Shown here: positions 9,601-18,755 of the stretch, piece after piece
How positions within the stretch are numbered: the stretch's first letter is position 1
How the letters are laid out: the number at the start of each line of letters is the position of its first letter
From: Bacteroidota bacterium
GTDB taxonomy: Bacteria; Bacteroidota; Bacteroidia; Chitinophagales; Chitinophagaceae
DNA: 64,000 nt
Reading direction: 5' to 3'
Assembly: GCA_020161435.1 (NCBI GenBank)
Contig: JAIUNV010000002.1
Coordinates: forward strand, 372,001 to 436,000
Position numbers and translations under genes: made by a program
Notes under the pieces: generated by a model
The model's input: only the letters and a program-made list of their open reading frames with translations
Told to the model about the DNA's origin: nothing
The model's database searches: none

Positions 9601-11978
9601 GTAATGGTGCTGTTCAGTTTTTGCCAGCAAATACACTACAAGCAGGCAAGGTGTATTACTGGCGTACTACTGTTGTAACCAATGGCAATCCTGGTATTTG
9701 GTCACAGGCATCATTCACTTACTTGCCAGGCAGTGGCGTTGGTTTCAACCAGGGGCATTATTACCAGCAGCTTCGCTCGTCTTACAACAATATGCTGCTC
9801 AATGCAAATCGTCAATACAAGTACGTTAATAAATTTAACAACCTGTACATTACGCATGGTATTTATCCGTACAGCGCTACAGAAGATTTGCATTTGAGCA
9901 TTACGCCAAATGGCAATTCTAATATTTACAGTGCCTGTATTGGTCAAAGTATAATTGTGAATATTTTTGATTCACTGAGCTTCATACCCTACACCAACCC
10001 GGCACAGGTAAATTCAACTGTTGGTGGTTGTGCTCCCAATTATCCGGGCAGAACGTACAACTATGAATTCAAATATTTTCCTGCAGCCAACCGCAAACGC
10101 ATCATGGATTTTATCGACAGTATTCCAACCGGACAGTTCGTTGCGGTTCGTTTGGTAGTCGATCCTCCCTACGATTCAATCAAAGTTGATTTTTGGAAAA
10201 GAGATACCACTCTTTATGGATCTGGCAATTCATTGTACCACACACTGCTGCGTCAAGGCTTTACAGAGTTAGACAGCCTCAATCGTACACGCACCTTTAG
10301 CTTTGTATTTAAGAAAAACGACTCCGTTGCATTCAAACCAACCTATCTGTTTTCTGAAGGGCTGAACGACCTGCCGGTACTCAGTGTTGACCTGCCTATG
10401 ACCGATACTTTGGGCAGTATTACTTCGCCATGGTTTGGCCCCGCCAGCAGTTGGGATAGTTTGTTTTGGGCGGGGTTGAATATACCAGAACCAAACGGGC
10501 AGCAATCCGACACCGTTACCACTTCTGTCATCGGCAGAAAAAAAGATGGCACTACGCAACTCTTATTTACACTCAACAACACCCAACAGACACATGCCTT
10601 AATAGCTGCCAAAAGTATTGACGCGGCTGTGTACCCTTACATACAGTTGCGCCAAACTACTGCAGATAGTGACAATGCCACCCCCTATCCGTTGGATTAC
10701 TGGCGGGTAATTTTCAATCCTGCTCCGGAAGGTGTAATGCAAACCGGCGAATATTTCAACTTTACCAAGGATGCGCAAACCGAATTGTTTAAAGACACAT
10801 TGCTCACCAATATAGATACGTTACGTTTTGGCGTTGCCTTCCGCAACATAAGCACCGGCAGTTACACCGATAGCCTTGTAGCCCGTATTCATTTGGAAGA
10901 CAGCCTTGGCAACAAAATGCAGCTGCTGCAGCAAAAGCTGAAACCACTGGCCGCTGGCGACAGTTTACACCTGTTTTTTGAAAGCCCTTTAGAAAATATT
11001 ACCGGCCCATGGAAATTGTACGCCAGCATCAATGCTGATGGTGCACAATCTGAAATAAGCCTCGACAACAACTTTGTGTACCTGCCCTTTTATGCAAAAT
11101 ATGTATCGGTAGTACCGGGCAACTCAAGGGTGTTTGAAGGCACAGGCAACTGGAGCGATTCTGCCAGATGGACGCCTTATGGTTTGCCACAATGCAATGA
11201 AAAAGTGTACATCCGGGGCAACTGCGTAGTAGATATTGCCAATGCGGTTTCTGATTCTTTATTTATTGAAAAAACAGGCAGGCTCGAATTTGCCACTGGC
11301 AGCGCCATGCTCAATGTAGGCTGCAGTGCTGATGGTGGTGGTAAGTTGGCCACAATAAAAGGTACTCTGGTTGCAAGCGATGGTTTATTCCACATCAATG
11401 GTGGCTTATTGTTTGCCGACAGCAGCAGGTTTTACCAAAGTGGTGGTCGTATTGTGCTTGACCCTAACAATGGCGACGCTGCCACTTCTATGCGTTTTGG
11501 CAACCAGTTTGATGCACTCAACCGTGAACCTTTGGCGGTGCTTTCATTTGGCGGCCTGAGTGCTGATACCTCTGCTTACAAACCCTACGTGCAGGGCATC
11601 ATTGAAGCTACAGGTGGCAGTATCGAAATCATTGATCCTCCCTTGTACGATTCCATGTTTACATTCTTCTTTTCGAATGTGGATGTAAACAACATCACAT
11701 TCGATAGTGCCCACCAACTTGTGCTGGGTAGTACCAATGTCGCCATTACCGACAGCAGCCGCATAAACCAGTTCTTGATGCAGCTGGATGAAATGGGTGG
11801 CGATGGCTATGTGGCTTTTGGCAAACTCATCATTAAAGCCAATGCAATGCCCGGCAGAAAAGTGGTGCTGCGTGGCCCTACCGGAATTTTCCTCCGCATC
11901 AGGGGCGGACTAAGGCTGGAAGATGGCGCAATACTGGAACTGAAAGACGGACTGGAACTGAAACTGGAATACGAATAA
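6606..11978 (+). CDS. C25-family (PorU2-like) protein lacking a recognisable sorting domain
   Basis: Second paralogue (1790 aa). It has a long, basic N-terminus before a hydrophobic stretch ending SNTASAQS. An alternative start at 6621 would shorten it by five residues. FRNEWINYNKTYYRF repeats the opening of its upstream neighbour. C25-like positions are His683 (YFGHSSA) and Cys714 (ANGCKAS). The body aligns by eye with the other two paralogues to roughly residue 1480. After that it carries a module starting GTGNWSDSARW, followed by repetitive Gly/Asp-rich segments suggesting a beta-helix or beta-solenoid. The protein ends ELKLEYE, with no type A sorting domain and no FlgD-like tail. This could be a truncated cargo, an unrecognised sorting signal, or a protein kept in the periplasm. 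It is probably cotranscribed with the upstream gene. Confidence 0.8.
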   Translation: MRSSDMRKTGHRTCARHQYIGKNIFHNITSLFGLVLLLWIMSNTASAQSFRNEWINYNKTYYRFAVTPTNTVTGVANNHTQKADYNLLHRIPYATLLASGLASSPVEHFQLIRNGVEVPMYTYPASGIMSNDGYLEFWGKANDGQTDKDLFRNTANQLNDRWSMFSDTAYYYLTVNSETVNQRIISVAHNPLASSLTPDSFFMHSILVNPRSSRNLGFAINIQGKDVRSSSFEAGEGWADVRFGSAPFNLGLGKLFAFKNTTEKISASYWAQGLSNVNKTYEMRLNDSILGTRGFRRYNPDSAFYSNIPLSRINANDSTNITIRLNALDGGYRHAISKVRFTYPRKFEFDKTTAAFVFSLPASAGNKLLKWVNFDTSNTEKILIDETNKQRYVGVRVADTLWFEILPSAIERQLILTSVDVTPAKNVVREIATLTPRNFISYANVANQGDYLIISNSRLHNYNGSDPVEAYRAYRSTLAGGGYNAKVYAIEDLTEQFGFNIYKHPLAIRNFLRYSRYEFGIQPKAILLMGRGSTYDYSYTDTNIARLNLVPTWGQPASDNLLAAPDNETITPATPIGRIAAITGEEVQDYLNKVVAFETAQADDNQSQLWQKETLHLIGGNDPFIVDPIKGYMQKYENRIKDTLIGSRVQNFIRLNDPNTSANNVAIQQSVQAGTGIISYFGHSSATSFDFNLNDPTTLNYTPGRLPVFLANGCKASEFFDLNPRRYNQSQLTLSERFVITKEKGSIAFISSTHYGILQYLDVFTEKWYDALATTHYGKSIGEIHKQAIQKMLETTTLSDPAARLTAEEYHLHGDPVLRIHTQLKPDYKIDSNSIIISPAVTTANTDSVSLQFTVDNQGMATTDTAKVSVYRRFADNREMKVADTLLINLSNSKQLQFRLPVGGKGEAGNNAFVIRIDEPNVIDEALETNNNASKHFIVANEGMQPIWPLNYGIVNTWPTALFASPFDITADSATYRLQIDTTTAFNSPILYQLDTTSRNGAVQFLPANTLQAGKVYYWRTTVVTNGNPGIWSQASFTYLPGSGVGFNQGHYYQQLRSSYNNMLLNANRQYKYVNKFNNLYITHGIYPYSATEDLHLSITPNGNSNIYSACIGQSIIVNIFDSLSFIPYTNPAQVNSTVGGCAPNYPGRTYNYEFKYFPAANRKRIMDFIDSIPTGQFVAVRLVVDPPYDSIKVDFWKRDTTLYGSGNSLYHTLLRQGFTELDSLNRTRTFSFVFKKNDSVAFKPTYLFSEGLNDLPVLSVDLPMTDTLGSITSPWFGPASSWDSLFWAGLNIPEPNGQQSDTVTTSVIGRKKDGTTQLLFTLNNTQQTHALIAAKSIDAAVYPYIQLRQTTADSDNATPYPLDYWRVIFNPAPEGVMQTGEYFNFTKDAQTELFKDTLLTNIDTLRFGVAFRNISTGSYTDSLVARIHLEDSLGNKMQLLQQKLKPLAAGDSLHLFFESPLENITGPWKLYASINADGAQSEISLDNNFVYLPFYAKYVSVVPGNSRVFEGTGNWSDSARWTPYGLPQCNEKVYIRGNCVVDIANAVSDSLFIEKTGRLEFATGSAMLNVGCSADGGGKLATIKGTLVASDGLFHINGGLLFADSSRFYQSGGRIVLDPNNGDAATSMRFGNQFDALNREPLAVLSFGGLSADTSAYKPYVQGIIEATGGSIEIIDPPLYDSMFTFFFSNVDVNNITFDSAHQLVLGSTNVAITDSSRINQFLMQLDEMGGDGYVAFGKLIIKANAMPGRKVVLRGPTGIFLRIRGGLRLEDGAILELKDGLELKLEYE

Positions 11979-12006
11979 TCAACAAGTGCCCAAGGGCTGT
12001 GTATTG

Positions 12007-12040
12007 ATATCGGGCAACGGGTAAAATAGTTGCCCGATAT
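12007..12040 (+). terminator. Strong hairpin between the second PorU2-like gene and porV2
   Basis: A perfect 12-base inverted repeat (ATATCGGGCAAC / GTTGCCCGATAT) with a 10-base loop lies 28 bases after the stop of the upstream gene. It is followed by TTACGTTT, a poor T-tract, so it may be a weak terminator or an mRNA-stabilising hairpin. Confidence 0.5.
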
Positions 12041-12091
12041 TTACGTTTATAAAGCAGCCGCATTGGCTGTTCAAACCACCATCACTTCTGC

Positions 12092-13195
12092 ATGAACCGC
12101 ATCGTTTTTATTACGATATCCACGCTGTTGCTCTGCCATTTTTCGGCAAGGGCACAGTTTCGCAAATACTCCAATGAATTTTTAAATATTGGTGCCGGAG
12201 CCCGTTCGCTGGGTATGGGTGGTGCCAGCATAGCCACTGCCGATGGTGCCACCGCCGGTTATTGGAACCCTGCTCGTCTGGCCGCCGTGAGAGACAACCC
12301 TCAACTCTCCCTCATGCATGCCGAATATTTTTCGGGCATCGGCAAATATGATTTTGCAGGCATTGCAATTCCCATGCAAGACAACCGTCGTACACTTGGC
12401 ATTTCTTTACTACGCTTTGGTATTGATGACATTCCTAATACCTTGTTTTTGGTAGAGCCCGACGGCCGACCCAACTACAACAATATCGAAACATTTTCGT
12501 CGGCCGATTATGCATTGATGGTGGGCATGAACCAAATGCTGTACGAAACCGACGACCGTGAGTTATCCATTGGGGGCAATGTAAAAATCATTCACCGCAA
12601 TGTGGGCAGTTTTGCCAAAGCCTGGGGCTTTGGTATAGATGCCGGTATAAACTATCGTGCCGAAAGGTGGTCGGTGGGTGCCGTGCTCCGCGATGCTACC
12701 AGCACCTTCAACATGTGGAGCTTTCGTTTTACAGAAAGAGAAAAACAAGCCCTCTATCTTACCAGAAACGATATACCACAAACATCAACCGAACTTACTG
12801 CTCCACGCCTGCTCATTGGCGGTGCATACGGTTTTATGCTTACAGAAAAAATAGAACTACTGGCAGAGTTGCAACTCGACAATACGTTTGATGGAAAACG
12901 CAACACCGTTATCAGTACAGATTTTATCAGTATCGATCCGCGGCTTGGCCTCGAACTGAATGTAGGCGAAGTATTTTCTGTACGTGGCGGTGTCAGCAAT
13001 TTTCAGCAGGCACTCAAAGACGGCGACAGTACCAACACACAAAAAACATGGATTTTTCAACCGGCGCTGGGTGCTGGCTTTAAAATCAAAAACGTGAAAA
13101 TTGATTATGCCTTTACCAACCTGGCCAACCAAACATCGCCGCTCTACACCCACATTATTTCTTTATCTGTTGACCTGAAAAGAAAGGAGAACTAA
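12092..13195 (+). CDS. porV2: PorV/PorQ-family outer membrane barrel (PorV2-like T9SS shuttle)
   Basis: A 367-aa outer membrane beta-barrel of the PorV/PorQ (FadL-like) family. PorV proteins carry T9SS substrates from the translocon to the PorU sortase. A signal peptide ends near SARAQ. The family signature follows as LNIGAGARSLGMGG and ATAGYWNPA, and then alternating amphipathic strands to a C-terminal strand ending in ISLSVDL. The length matches the family. The stop TAA shares one base with the ATG of the next gene (TAATG), which argues that the two proteins are made together and form a complex. Assignment to the PorV2 rather than PorV subgroup comes from the adjacent PorU2-like gene and is inferred. 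Confidence 0.85.
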   Translation: MNRIVFITISTLLLCHFSARAQFRKYSNEFLNIGAGARSLGMGGASIATADGATAGYWNPARLAAVRDNPQLSLMHAEYFSGIGKYDFAGIAIPMQDNRRTLGISLLRFGIDDIPNTLFLVEPDGRPNYNNIETFSSADYALMVGMNQMLYETDDRELSIGGNVKIIHRNVGSFAKAWGFGIDAGINYRAERWSVGAVLRDATSTFNMWSFRFTEREKQALYLTRNDIPQTSTELTAPRLLIGGAYGFMLTEKIELLAELQLDNTFDGKRNTVISTDFISIDPRLGLELNVGEVFSVRGGVSNFQQALKDGDSTNTQKTWIFQPALGAGFKIKNVKIDYAFTNLANQTSPLYTHIISLSVDLKRKEN

Positions 13196-16100
13196 TGAAA
13201 ACATGGAAGGTCATACTCAGCATTTTCTGCATTACACTATTACACAGTTGGAGCATTACTCCGGCTGCTGCGCAGTACAACAACGAATGGATTAATTACA
13301 ACAGAACGTACTATAAATTCACGATTGCCTCACCGGGCATTTACCGCATTACAAAAGCCACGCTGGATGCTGCAGGTTTAGGCAATGCACAGGCTCAACA
13401 TTTTCAACTATGGCGCAACGGGCAAGAAGTGCCCCTGTTCACAAGCGTTACCACAGGCACATTTGGTGTAAGTGATTACCTCGAGTTTTTTGCCAACAGA
13501 AATGATGGCCTTGCTGATAAACCTTTGTATCGTACACAAACCGATCATTTAGACAACCGCAGAAGTTTGTTTACGGATACCGCTGCGTATTTTTTAACCA
13601 TCAATACTAATGGCAGCAACCTCCGTGTCAATGCCATCAACAATGCTGCTGCAGGTTCAGCGCTTACGCCGGCAGCTTATGTATGGCACAATGCCCGGTT
13701 CGAGTATCAGAGTTTGGCTACGGGCACTCCACGCCCCTATGTCAATCGTGGCTTTGCTATCAACTTTGGAGAGTACGTGTATTCATCCGCATACGACCGT
13801 GGTGAAATGATGTCGTCGAACGATATTTTTCCTGATCAAAACAGTGTTGACTTTACAGACCGTACTGCCAAATTCAACAACCTGCTACCCTACACAGGTG
13901 CCGGTGTGCAAGCAAAAGTAAAAGTATCCATAGCGGGCAGTGCTCCCAATACCAGAACGGTTCGCATATTACTGAACAACATTACCCTCTATGACAGAAG
14001 CTATTCGCAGTTTGATGCCCGTATTGATTCTGTTACAACCGTAAGCCCTTCATTACTTAATGCCAGCATTACAGAAATTGGCATTAAGAACCTCAGCACC
14101 AATCCAAACGATCGTATAGTGGCGGGCTTTGCCGAAATAGATTACCCTCGCCTGCCCGATGCCGGCAATGCAACCTCGCTCAGTTTTTACCTGCCAGCCA
14201 CTGGCAATAGTACGTTACTCGAAATCAGTGGGCTCAATCATGGTGGTATTACGCCATTATTATACAACCTTAGCAGCAATACACAAATGCCCGGCATTAT
14301 TCAGGGCGATGGTAAAGTAAGATTCCTGCTGCCAGCTGCGGAACAATCAGAGCAGTTTTGGCTGACAGCCAATAACCCACAGGCTATCAGAAATGTAACC
14401 ACACTTACGGCACGCAATTTTGTAAACTATGCGCAGCAAGCCAATCAGGGCAATTACATGATTGTAACCAATAAGCTGCTGCTGGGTGGTGCCAACAACC
14501 CGGTAGAAGCATATCGCCAATACCGTAGCAGTGCAGCAGGCGGTAGCTTCAATGCAAAGATCGTTACCATTGATGAGTTGGTCGATCAGTTTGCCTTTGG
14601 CATAAAAATGCATCCATCCTCTATCAAAAACTTCTTACGCTATGCCCGCAATTCTTTTTCACTTGGCATATCGCATTGCTTCCTCATTGGTAAGGGTGTA
14701 ACCTATGATGAAATGCGGACCTACGAAAGCCATCCGCAGGCAAGCAGCTTGTTTTTATTACCAACATGGGGCTATCCCGCATCCGATATTATGCTGGCAA
14801 CCGATGGCTTAAATACAAGCAACATTCCGGTAAATATTGGCCGCTTAAATGTGATACGCACCAGCGAAGTAACCGACTACCTGAACAAAGTAAAAGAATA
14901 CGAAAACAGATACACACAAGCACAAACAACCACTGGAATACTGCAGCAAGACAAAGCCTGGATGAAAAATGTAGTGCATGTAGTGGGTGCCAATGATGCC
15001 GCCATTGAGCAACTGATTGGCCCGTACATGAATAATTATAAGCGAACCATTGAAGATACTTTGTTTGGTGGAAAGGTAACTACTTTCAATAAATTCAGCA
15101 GTACCACTGGTGCTGTTATCGAAAATGAACTGCTGGAAAAGCTGTTTGAGCAAGGCTTTAGTTTGCTCACCTACTTTGGTCACTCATCGGCTACAGCGTT
15201 AGATTACAACCTCGATGATCCTTCCCGATACAACAACCCCGGCAAGTATCCTGTGTTTTTGCTGAATGGTTGTAACGCAGGCAATTTTTACACTTTTGAT
15301 ACCACCCGTTTAACAAACATCAACACCATTTCTGAAAAATACATTCTGGCACCAAACCGTGGTGCCATTGCCATGATAGCCAGCACACACTTTGGCATAG
15401 TAAACGGTTTGAATGTTTACTCCACCGGTTTTTACAGATCAATGAGTGCCCTCAACTATCGCCAGAGTATTGGCCAAAATATGCGTGATGCCATCAACTA
15501 TCAAAACACTCTGTGGGGCATCAACGATTACCTGGCCCGCATTCATACTGAGCAGCAAACCCTACATGGCGACCCTGCAGTAAAAGCCTACTCTTTCGAT
15601 TTACCAGACTACAGTGTTGAACCAGCAAACATCAACATCAACCCCACTTTTTTATCCATTGCCGAAACGAATTTTAAAACCAAGGTTTTTTATTACAACC
15701 TCGGCAAAGCCATCAACGATTCTATTACAATCAACGTAACCCGCCAATACCCTCAGAGCAGCATTTATCCCAATGGCTTTACTGAAGTGGTTTTCAGCAG
15801 AAAAGTAAAAGCCCCACTGGCCATTGATTCGTTTGAAATAAGCCTGCCCATTTTTGCTGAAAGAGATAAAGGCAGCAATCGGATAACCGTTACACTCGAT
15901 ACAGAAAATAAAATAACCGAACTAACGGAGCAAAACAACAGCGCCATTCGTGACATTGTGATTTTTGAAGATGAACTGCGGCCGGTATATCCGTACAATT
16001 TTGCCATCGTTAATAAAGCCAACATCAAGCTGATGGCTTCTACCTCCAATCCGTTTAGCGAAGTGAAAAACTACCGCATGGAACTGGACACCACCGAATT

Positions 16101-18375
16101 GTTTAGCTCTGCGTTTAAGGTTGTTCGCAATGTATCAGCCAAAGGTGGCCTCATTGAGTTTGACCCCGGCACTACTTTACAGGATAGCACGGTGTACTAC
16201 TGGCGGCTCGGCATTGTAAATAGTGCCGGCGAAGTGCCCCGCTGGAACAACGCCTCATTTGTGTACCTCAATGGTACGCAAACCGGTTTCAACCAAAGCC
16301 ATTTTTACCAGCATACTAAAAGCGGTACCGAACGCTTGTACATTGATACTACCAGCCGTAGCTGGAAATACAACACCCGCTTAAACAACCTGTTCGTTAA
16401 CCATTCTATCTTCCCCATTACAGGTACTGCCGATGGCGATTTCAGTATCAGTGTCAACAACAGCATCATTTCAGCCAGCTTTTGCGTGGGGCATTCTATA
16501 GCTATCAATGTGTTTGATCCCGTCACCTTCAAACCCATGCGCAACTATCCCGGTGGTTTGTACGGCAGTGGTATGAACAATTGTGTGCCCTTCCCCAACC
16601 TGAGCCGCCAATTCAATTTTGAGTGGGACGACCGCGATACCGGCAACCGCCGCAAAATTCTCAACTTCATGGACAACGGCATACCCAACGGTTCGTATGT
16701 GCTGGTGCGCAAAGTATTGGACGCACCTTATGACCAGGAAACCTTTGCCGAAACACTCAAAAATGATGAGCAGTTTTTTGGCGCCGGCAACAGCATTTAC
16801 CATCGCCTGAAAACAGCAGGCTTCAATGAAATTGATTCTTTCAAACGGGCACGTATTTATATTTTCCTCTACAAAAAAGGCGACCCCACTTTTATCCCCG
16901 TGTTACGGATGAGTGAAGGCTTGTACGACCGCATTCAAATGAATGCCAACGCCCCTACTCCAGACTCGTTAGGTTTTATCACTTCTCCATTGTTTGGGCC
17001 TGCCAAAAGTTGGAAAGAAGTAAAATGGCGTGGCCGTGGCATTGACGCTGTACCCAGCGACATACCCATTGTAGATGTGATTGGTGTAGATGGCAGCGGC
17101 AATGAAACACTGCTGCGCAAATTGGCACTCAACCAACAAGACAACGACATTTCGAACGTGAGTGCCACTGCTTATCCTTATATCAAACTGCGAATGGAAA
17201 ACATGGATCAGCTGAATGGTACGCCGTATCAACTGAGGTGGTGGCGCTTGTATTACACACCGGTACCCGAAGGTGCACTGGCACCCAATGTGCTGTTGCA
17301 TTTCAAAGATTCGCTGACACTGGGCGAACCACTCGACTTTAAAATAGCGTTCAAAAACATCAGCGAATCGGCATTCGACAGCCTGCGGTTGAAAGTGTAT
17401 GTGGTAGACAAAAACAATGTGCAGCACGACATTGTATTGCCCCGCAAAAAGCCACTCATCAGCGGCGATACCACTACCGTTTCCTTTACCATTGATACCA
17501 GAAATTACGGCGGCATCAATACGTTGTACGTGGCCGTAAACCCCGACAACGATCAGCCGGAGCAATACTTCTTCAACAACTTTTTGTTCAAAACATTTTA
17601 TGTAGAAGAAGACAAATACAACCCGCTGCTCGATGTAACTTTTGATGGCGTTCGCATACTCAACCGCGACATCGTTTCGTCCAAACCGCAAATACAAATC
17701 AAGCTGAAAGATGAGAACCCCTTCCTCGCATTGAACGATACCGCCGGCGTTACCATTCGCCTGAAATATCCGCAGGAAAGCGTGGCCCGCACTTACCGCT
17801 GGAATACGGATACCCTCCGCTTCACCCCTGCCAATGTGAGTGGTGGCGACAACACAGCTACCATCGACTTTACGCCCACTTTGAACCAAGACACGGAAGG
17901 CAGCGAATACGAACTGACCGTAACGGGTAAGGACCGCAACAACAACCGGGCGGGCAACCTCGAATACCGGGTGACTTTCCAGGTGTTCAACAAACCCATG
18001 ATCAGCAACCTGCTGAACTACCCCAACCCTTTCAGTACCAGCACCGCCTTTGTATTTACGATTACCGGTCAGGAAGTACCGCAGGAGTTTAAGATTCAGA
18101 TACTCACCATCACCGGTAAAATAGTGCGGGAAATAACCCGGCAAGAACTTGGCCCCCTGCACATTGGCACCAACATTACCGAGTACAAATGGGATGGCAC
18201 CGATACCTATGGCCAAAAGCTGGCCAATGGCGTGTACCTGTACCGGGTGGTAAGCAGCCTCAACGGCAGCCGCATGGAGCAGTTTAAACTCAACGACACT
18301 TTCGACCAAAACAGCCAGGACATCACCGATAAGTTCTTCAACAAGGGCTATGGCAAAATGGTGATTTTGAGGTAG
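13195..18375 (+). CDS. porU2: Putative T9SS sortase PorU2 (C25 family, FlgD-like C-terminus)
   Basis: Third paralogue (1726 aa) and the best candidate for the resident sortase. A signal peptide ends near TPAAAQ, followed by NNEWINYNRTYYKF. C25-like His663 (YFGHSSA) and Cys693 (LNGCNAG) are present; in PorU-type enzymes these residues cleave sorting domains and transfer cargo to anionic lipopolysaccharide. The C-terminus differs from the other paralogues. It begins NYPNPFS and runs through KWDGTDTYG and LANGVYLYRV, the FlgD/Ig-like tail typical of PorU proteins that stay in the outer membrane complex. The ATG overlaps the porV2 stop by one base, and an AGGAG (13185-13189) lies five bases before it. 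The sortase function is inferred from family and context. Confidence 0.85.
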   Translation: MKTWKVILSIFCITLLHSWSITPAAAQYNNEWINYNRTYYKFTIASPGIYRITKATLDAAGLGNAQAQHFQLWRNGQEVPLFTSVTTGTFGVSDYLEFFANRNDGLADKPLYRTQTDHLDNRRSLFTDTAAYFLTINTNGSNLRVNAINNAAAGSALTPAAYVWHNARFEYQSLATGTPRPYVNRGFAINFGEYVYSSAYDRGEMMSSNDIFPDQNSVDFTDRTAKFNNLLPYTGAGVQAKVKVSIAGSAPNTRTVRILLNNITLYDRSYSQFDARIDSVTTVSPSLLNASITEIGIKNLSTNPNDRIVAGFAEIDYPRLPDAGNATSLSFYLPATGNSTLLEISGLNHGGITPLLYNLSSNTQMPGIIQGDGKVRFLLPAAEQSEQFWLTANNPQAIRNVTTLTARNFVNYAQQANQGNYMIVTNKLLLGGANNPVEAYRQYRSSAAGGSFNAKIVTIDELVDQFAFGIKMHPSSIKNFLRYARNSFSLGISHCFLIGKGVTYDEMRTYESHPQASSLFLLPTWGYPASDIMLATDGLNTSNIPVNIGRLNVIRTSEVTDYLNKVKEYENRYTQAQTTTGILQQDKAWMKNVVHVVGANDAAIEQLIGPYMNNYKRTIEDTLFGGKVTTFNKFSSTTGAVIENELLEKLFEQGFSLLTYFGHSSATALDYNLDDPSRYNNPGKYPVFLLNGCNAGNFYTFDTTRLTNINTISEKYILAPNRGAIAMIASTHFGIVNGLNVYSTGFYRSMSALNYRQSIGQNMRDAINYQNTLWGINDYLARIHTEQQTLHGDPAVKAYSFDLPDYSVEPANININPTFLSIAETNFKTKVFYYNLGKAINDSITINVTRQYPQSSIYPNGFTEVVFSRKVKAPLAIDSFEISLPIFAERDKGSNRITVTLDTENKITELTEQNNSAIRDIVIFEDELRPVYPYNFAIVNKANIKLMASTSNPFSEVKNYRMELDTTELFSSAFKVVRNVSAKGGLIEFDPGTTLQDSTVYYWRLGIVNSAGEVPRWNNASFVYLNGTQTGFNQSHFYQHTKSGTERLYIDTTSRSWKYNTRLNNLFVNHSIFPITGTADGDFSISVNNSIISASFCVGHSIAINVFDPVTFKPMRNYPGGLYGSGMNNCVPFPNLSRQFNFEWDDRDTGNRRKILNFMDNGIPNGSYVLVRKVLDAPYDQETFAETLKNDEQFFGAGNSIYHRLKTAGFNEIDSFKRARIYIFLYKKGDPTFIPVLRMSEGLYDRIQMNANAPTPDSLGFITSPLFGPAKSWKEVKWRGRGIDAVPSDIPIVDVIGVDGSGNETLLRKLALNQQDNDISNVSATAYPYIKLRMENMDQLNGTPYQLRWWRLYYTPVPEGALAPNVLLHFKDSLTLGEPLDFKIAFKNISESAFDSLRLKVYVVDKNNVQHDIVLPRKKPLISGDTTTVSFTIDTRNYGGINTLYVAVNPDNDQPEQYFFNNFLFKTFYVEEDKYNPLLDVTFDGVRILNRDIVSSKPQIQIKLKDENPFLALNDTAGVTIRLKYPQESVARTYRWNTDTLRFTPANVSGGDNTATIDFTPTLNQDTEGSEYELTVTGKDRNNNRAGNLEYRVTFQVFNKPMISNLLNYPNPFSTSTAFVFTITGQEVPQEFKIQILTITGKIVREITRQELGPLHIGTNITEYKWDGTDTYGQKLANGVYLYRVVSSLNGSRMEQFKLNDTFDQNSQDITDKFFNKGYGKMVILR

Positions 18376-18424
18376 GAAGAAAGACCGGAAGTCGGGAAGT
18401 CCGAAAGATAGGTGATGAAGCCCT

Positions 18425-18446
18425 GATCCCGATAGCTATCGGGATC
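18425..18446. repeat. Perfect 22-base palindrome
   Basis: GATCCCGATAG is followed directly by its reverse complement CTATCGGGATC, with no loop. It lies 50 bases after the porU2 stop and has no T-tract. It could be a protein-binding site or the core of a dispersed repeat. Confidence 0.85.
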
Positions 18447-18515
18447 TCGAAGGGCGGGAAGACGGGAAGTCCGAAAGTCCAGAGTCCGTAGACCGTAGAA
18501 GAGCAACCATAGACA

Positions 18516-18569
18516 ACCACACTACTCTACGTCACCTCTCCTATGGAGAGGACGGGTGAGGTTGATAAA
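18516..18569 (+). repeat. Dispersed hairpin repeat, copy A
   Basis: A 54-base element centred on CCTCTCCTATGGAGAGG, preceded by CTCTACGT and followed by GGGTGAGGTT. Roughly 80 percent identical by eye to the minus strand of 38507-38560. Confidence 0.7.
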
Positions 18570-18755
18570 TTCGAAAGACCGGAGTCGGTAGTCCGGAGAC
18601 GGGTTTCTCCCCTCCTTGGAGAGCCTGCCCCGCTGCAAGCGGGGGGTGGCCTTCAGGCCGGGGTGGGCAATAAGTCCGAAAGTCTGGTCGTCGGTAGTCA
18701 GCCGTCCGTCCTCCCCACTCATTACCGCATTTCGAAAACCTTTTACGCATACTAA

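Larger units (their letters stand above)
18376..18755. repeat. Repeat-rich spacer between porU2 and hscA
   Basis: No gene is supported here. The spacer holds short degenerate direct repeats of the type gaaagaccggaagtcgggaag, a perfect 22-base palindrome (18425-18446), and a 54-base element (18516-18569) with a CCTCTCC..GGAGAGG hairpin. The same element occurs inverted at 38507-38560. G-rich hairpins (CCCCGCTGCAAGCGGGG, GGCCTTCAGGCC) follow around 18630-18660. The small open frames in this stretch are built from repeats. Confidence 0.7.

Noticed and set aside
16969..18309. A 446-residue open frame on the minus strand opposite porU2
   Set aside because: It lies wholly inside the third PorU2-like gene and has no recognisable motif. 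The plus-strand protein has strong family features, so the frame is an artefact of codon usage.
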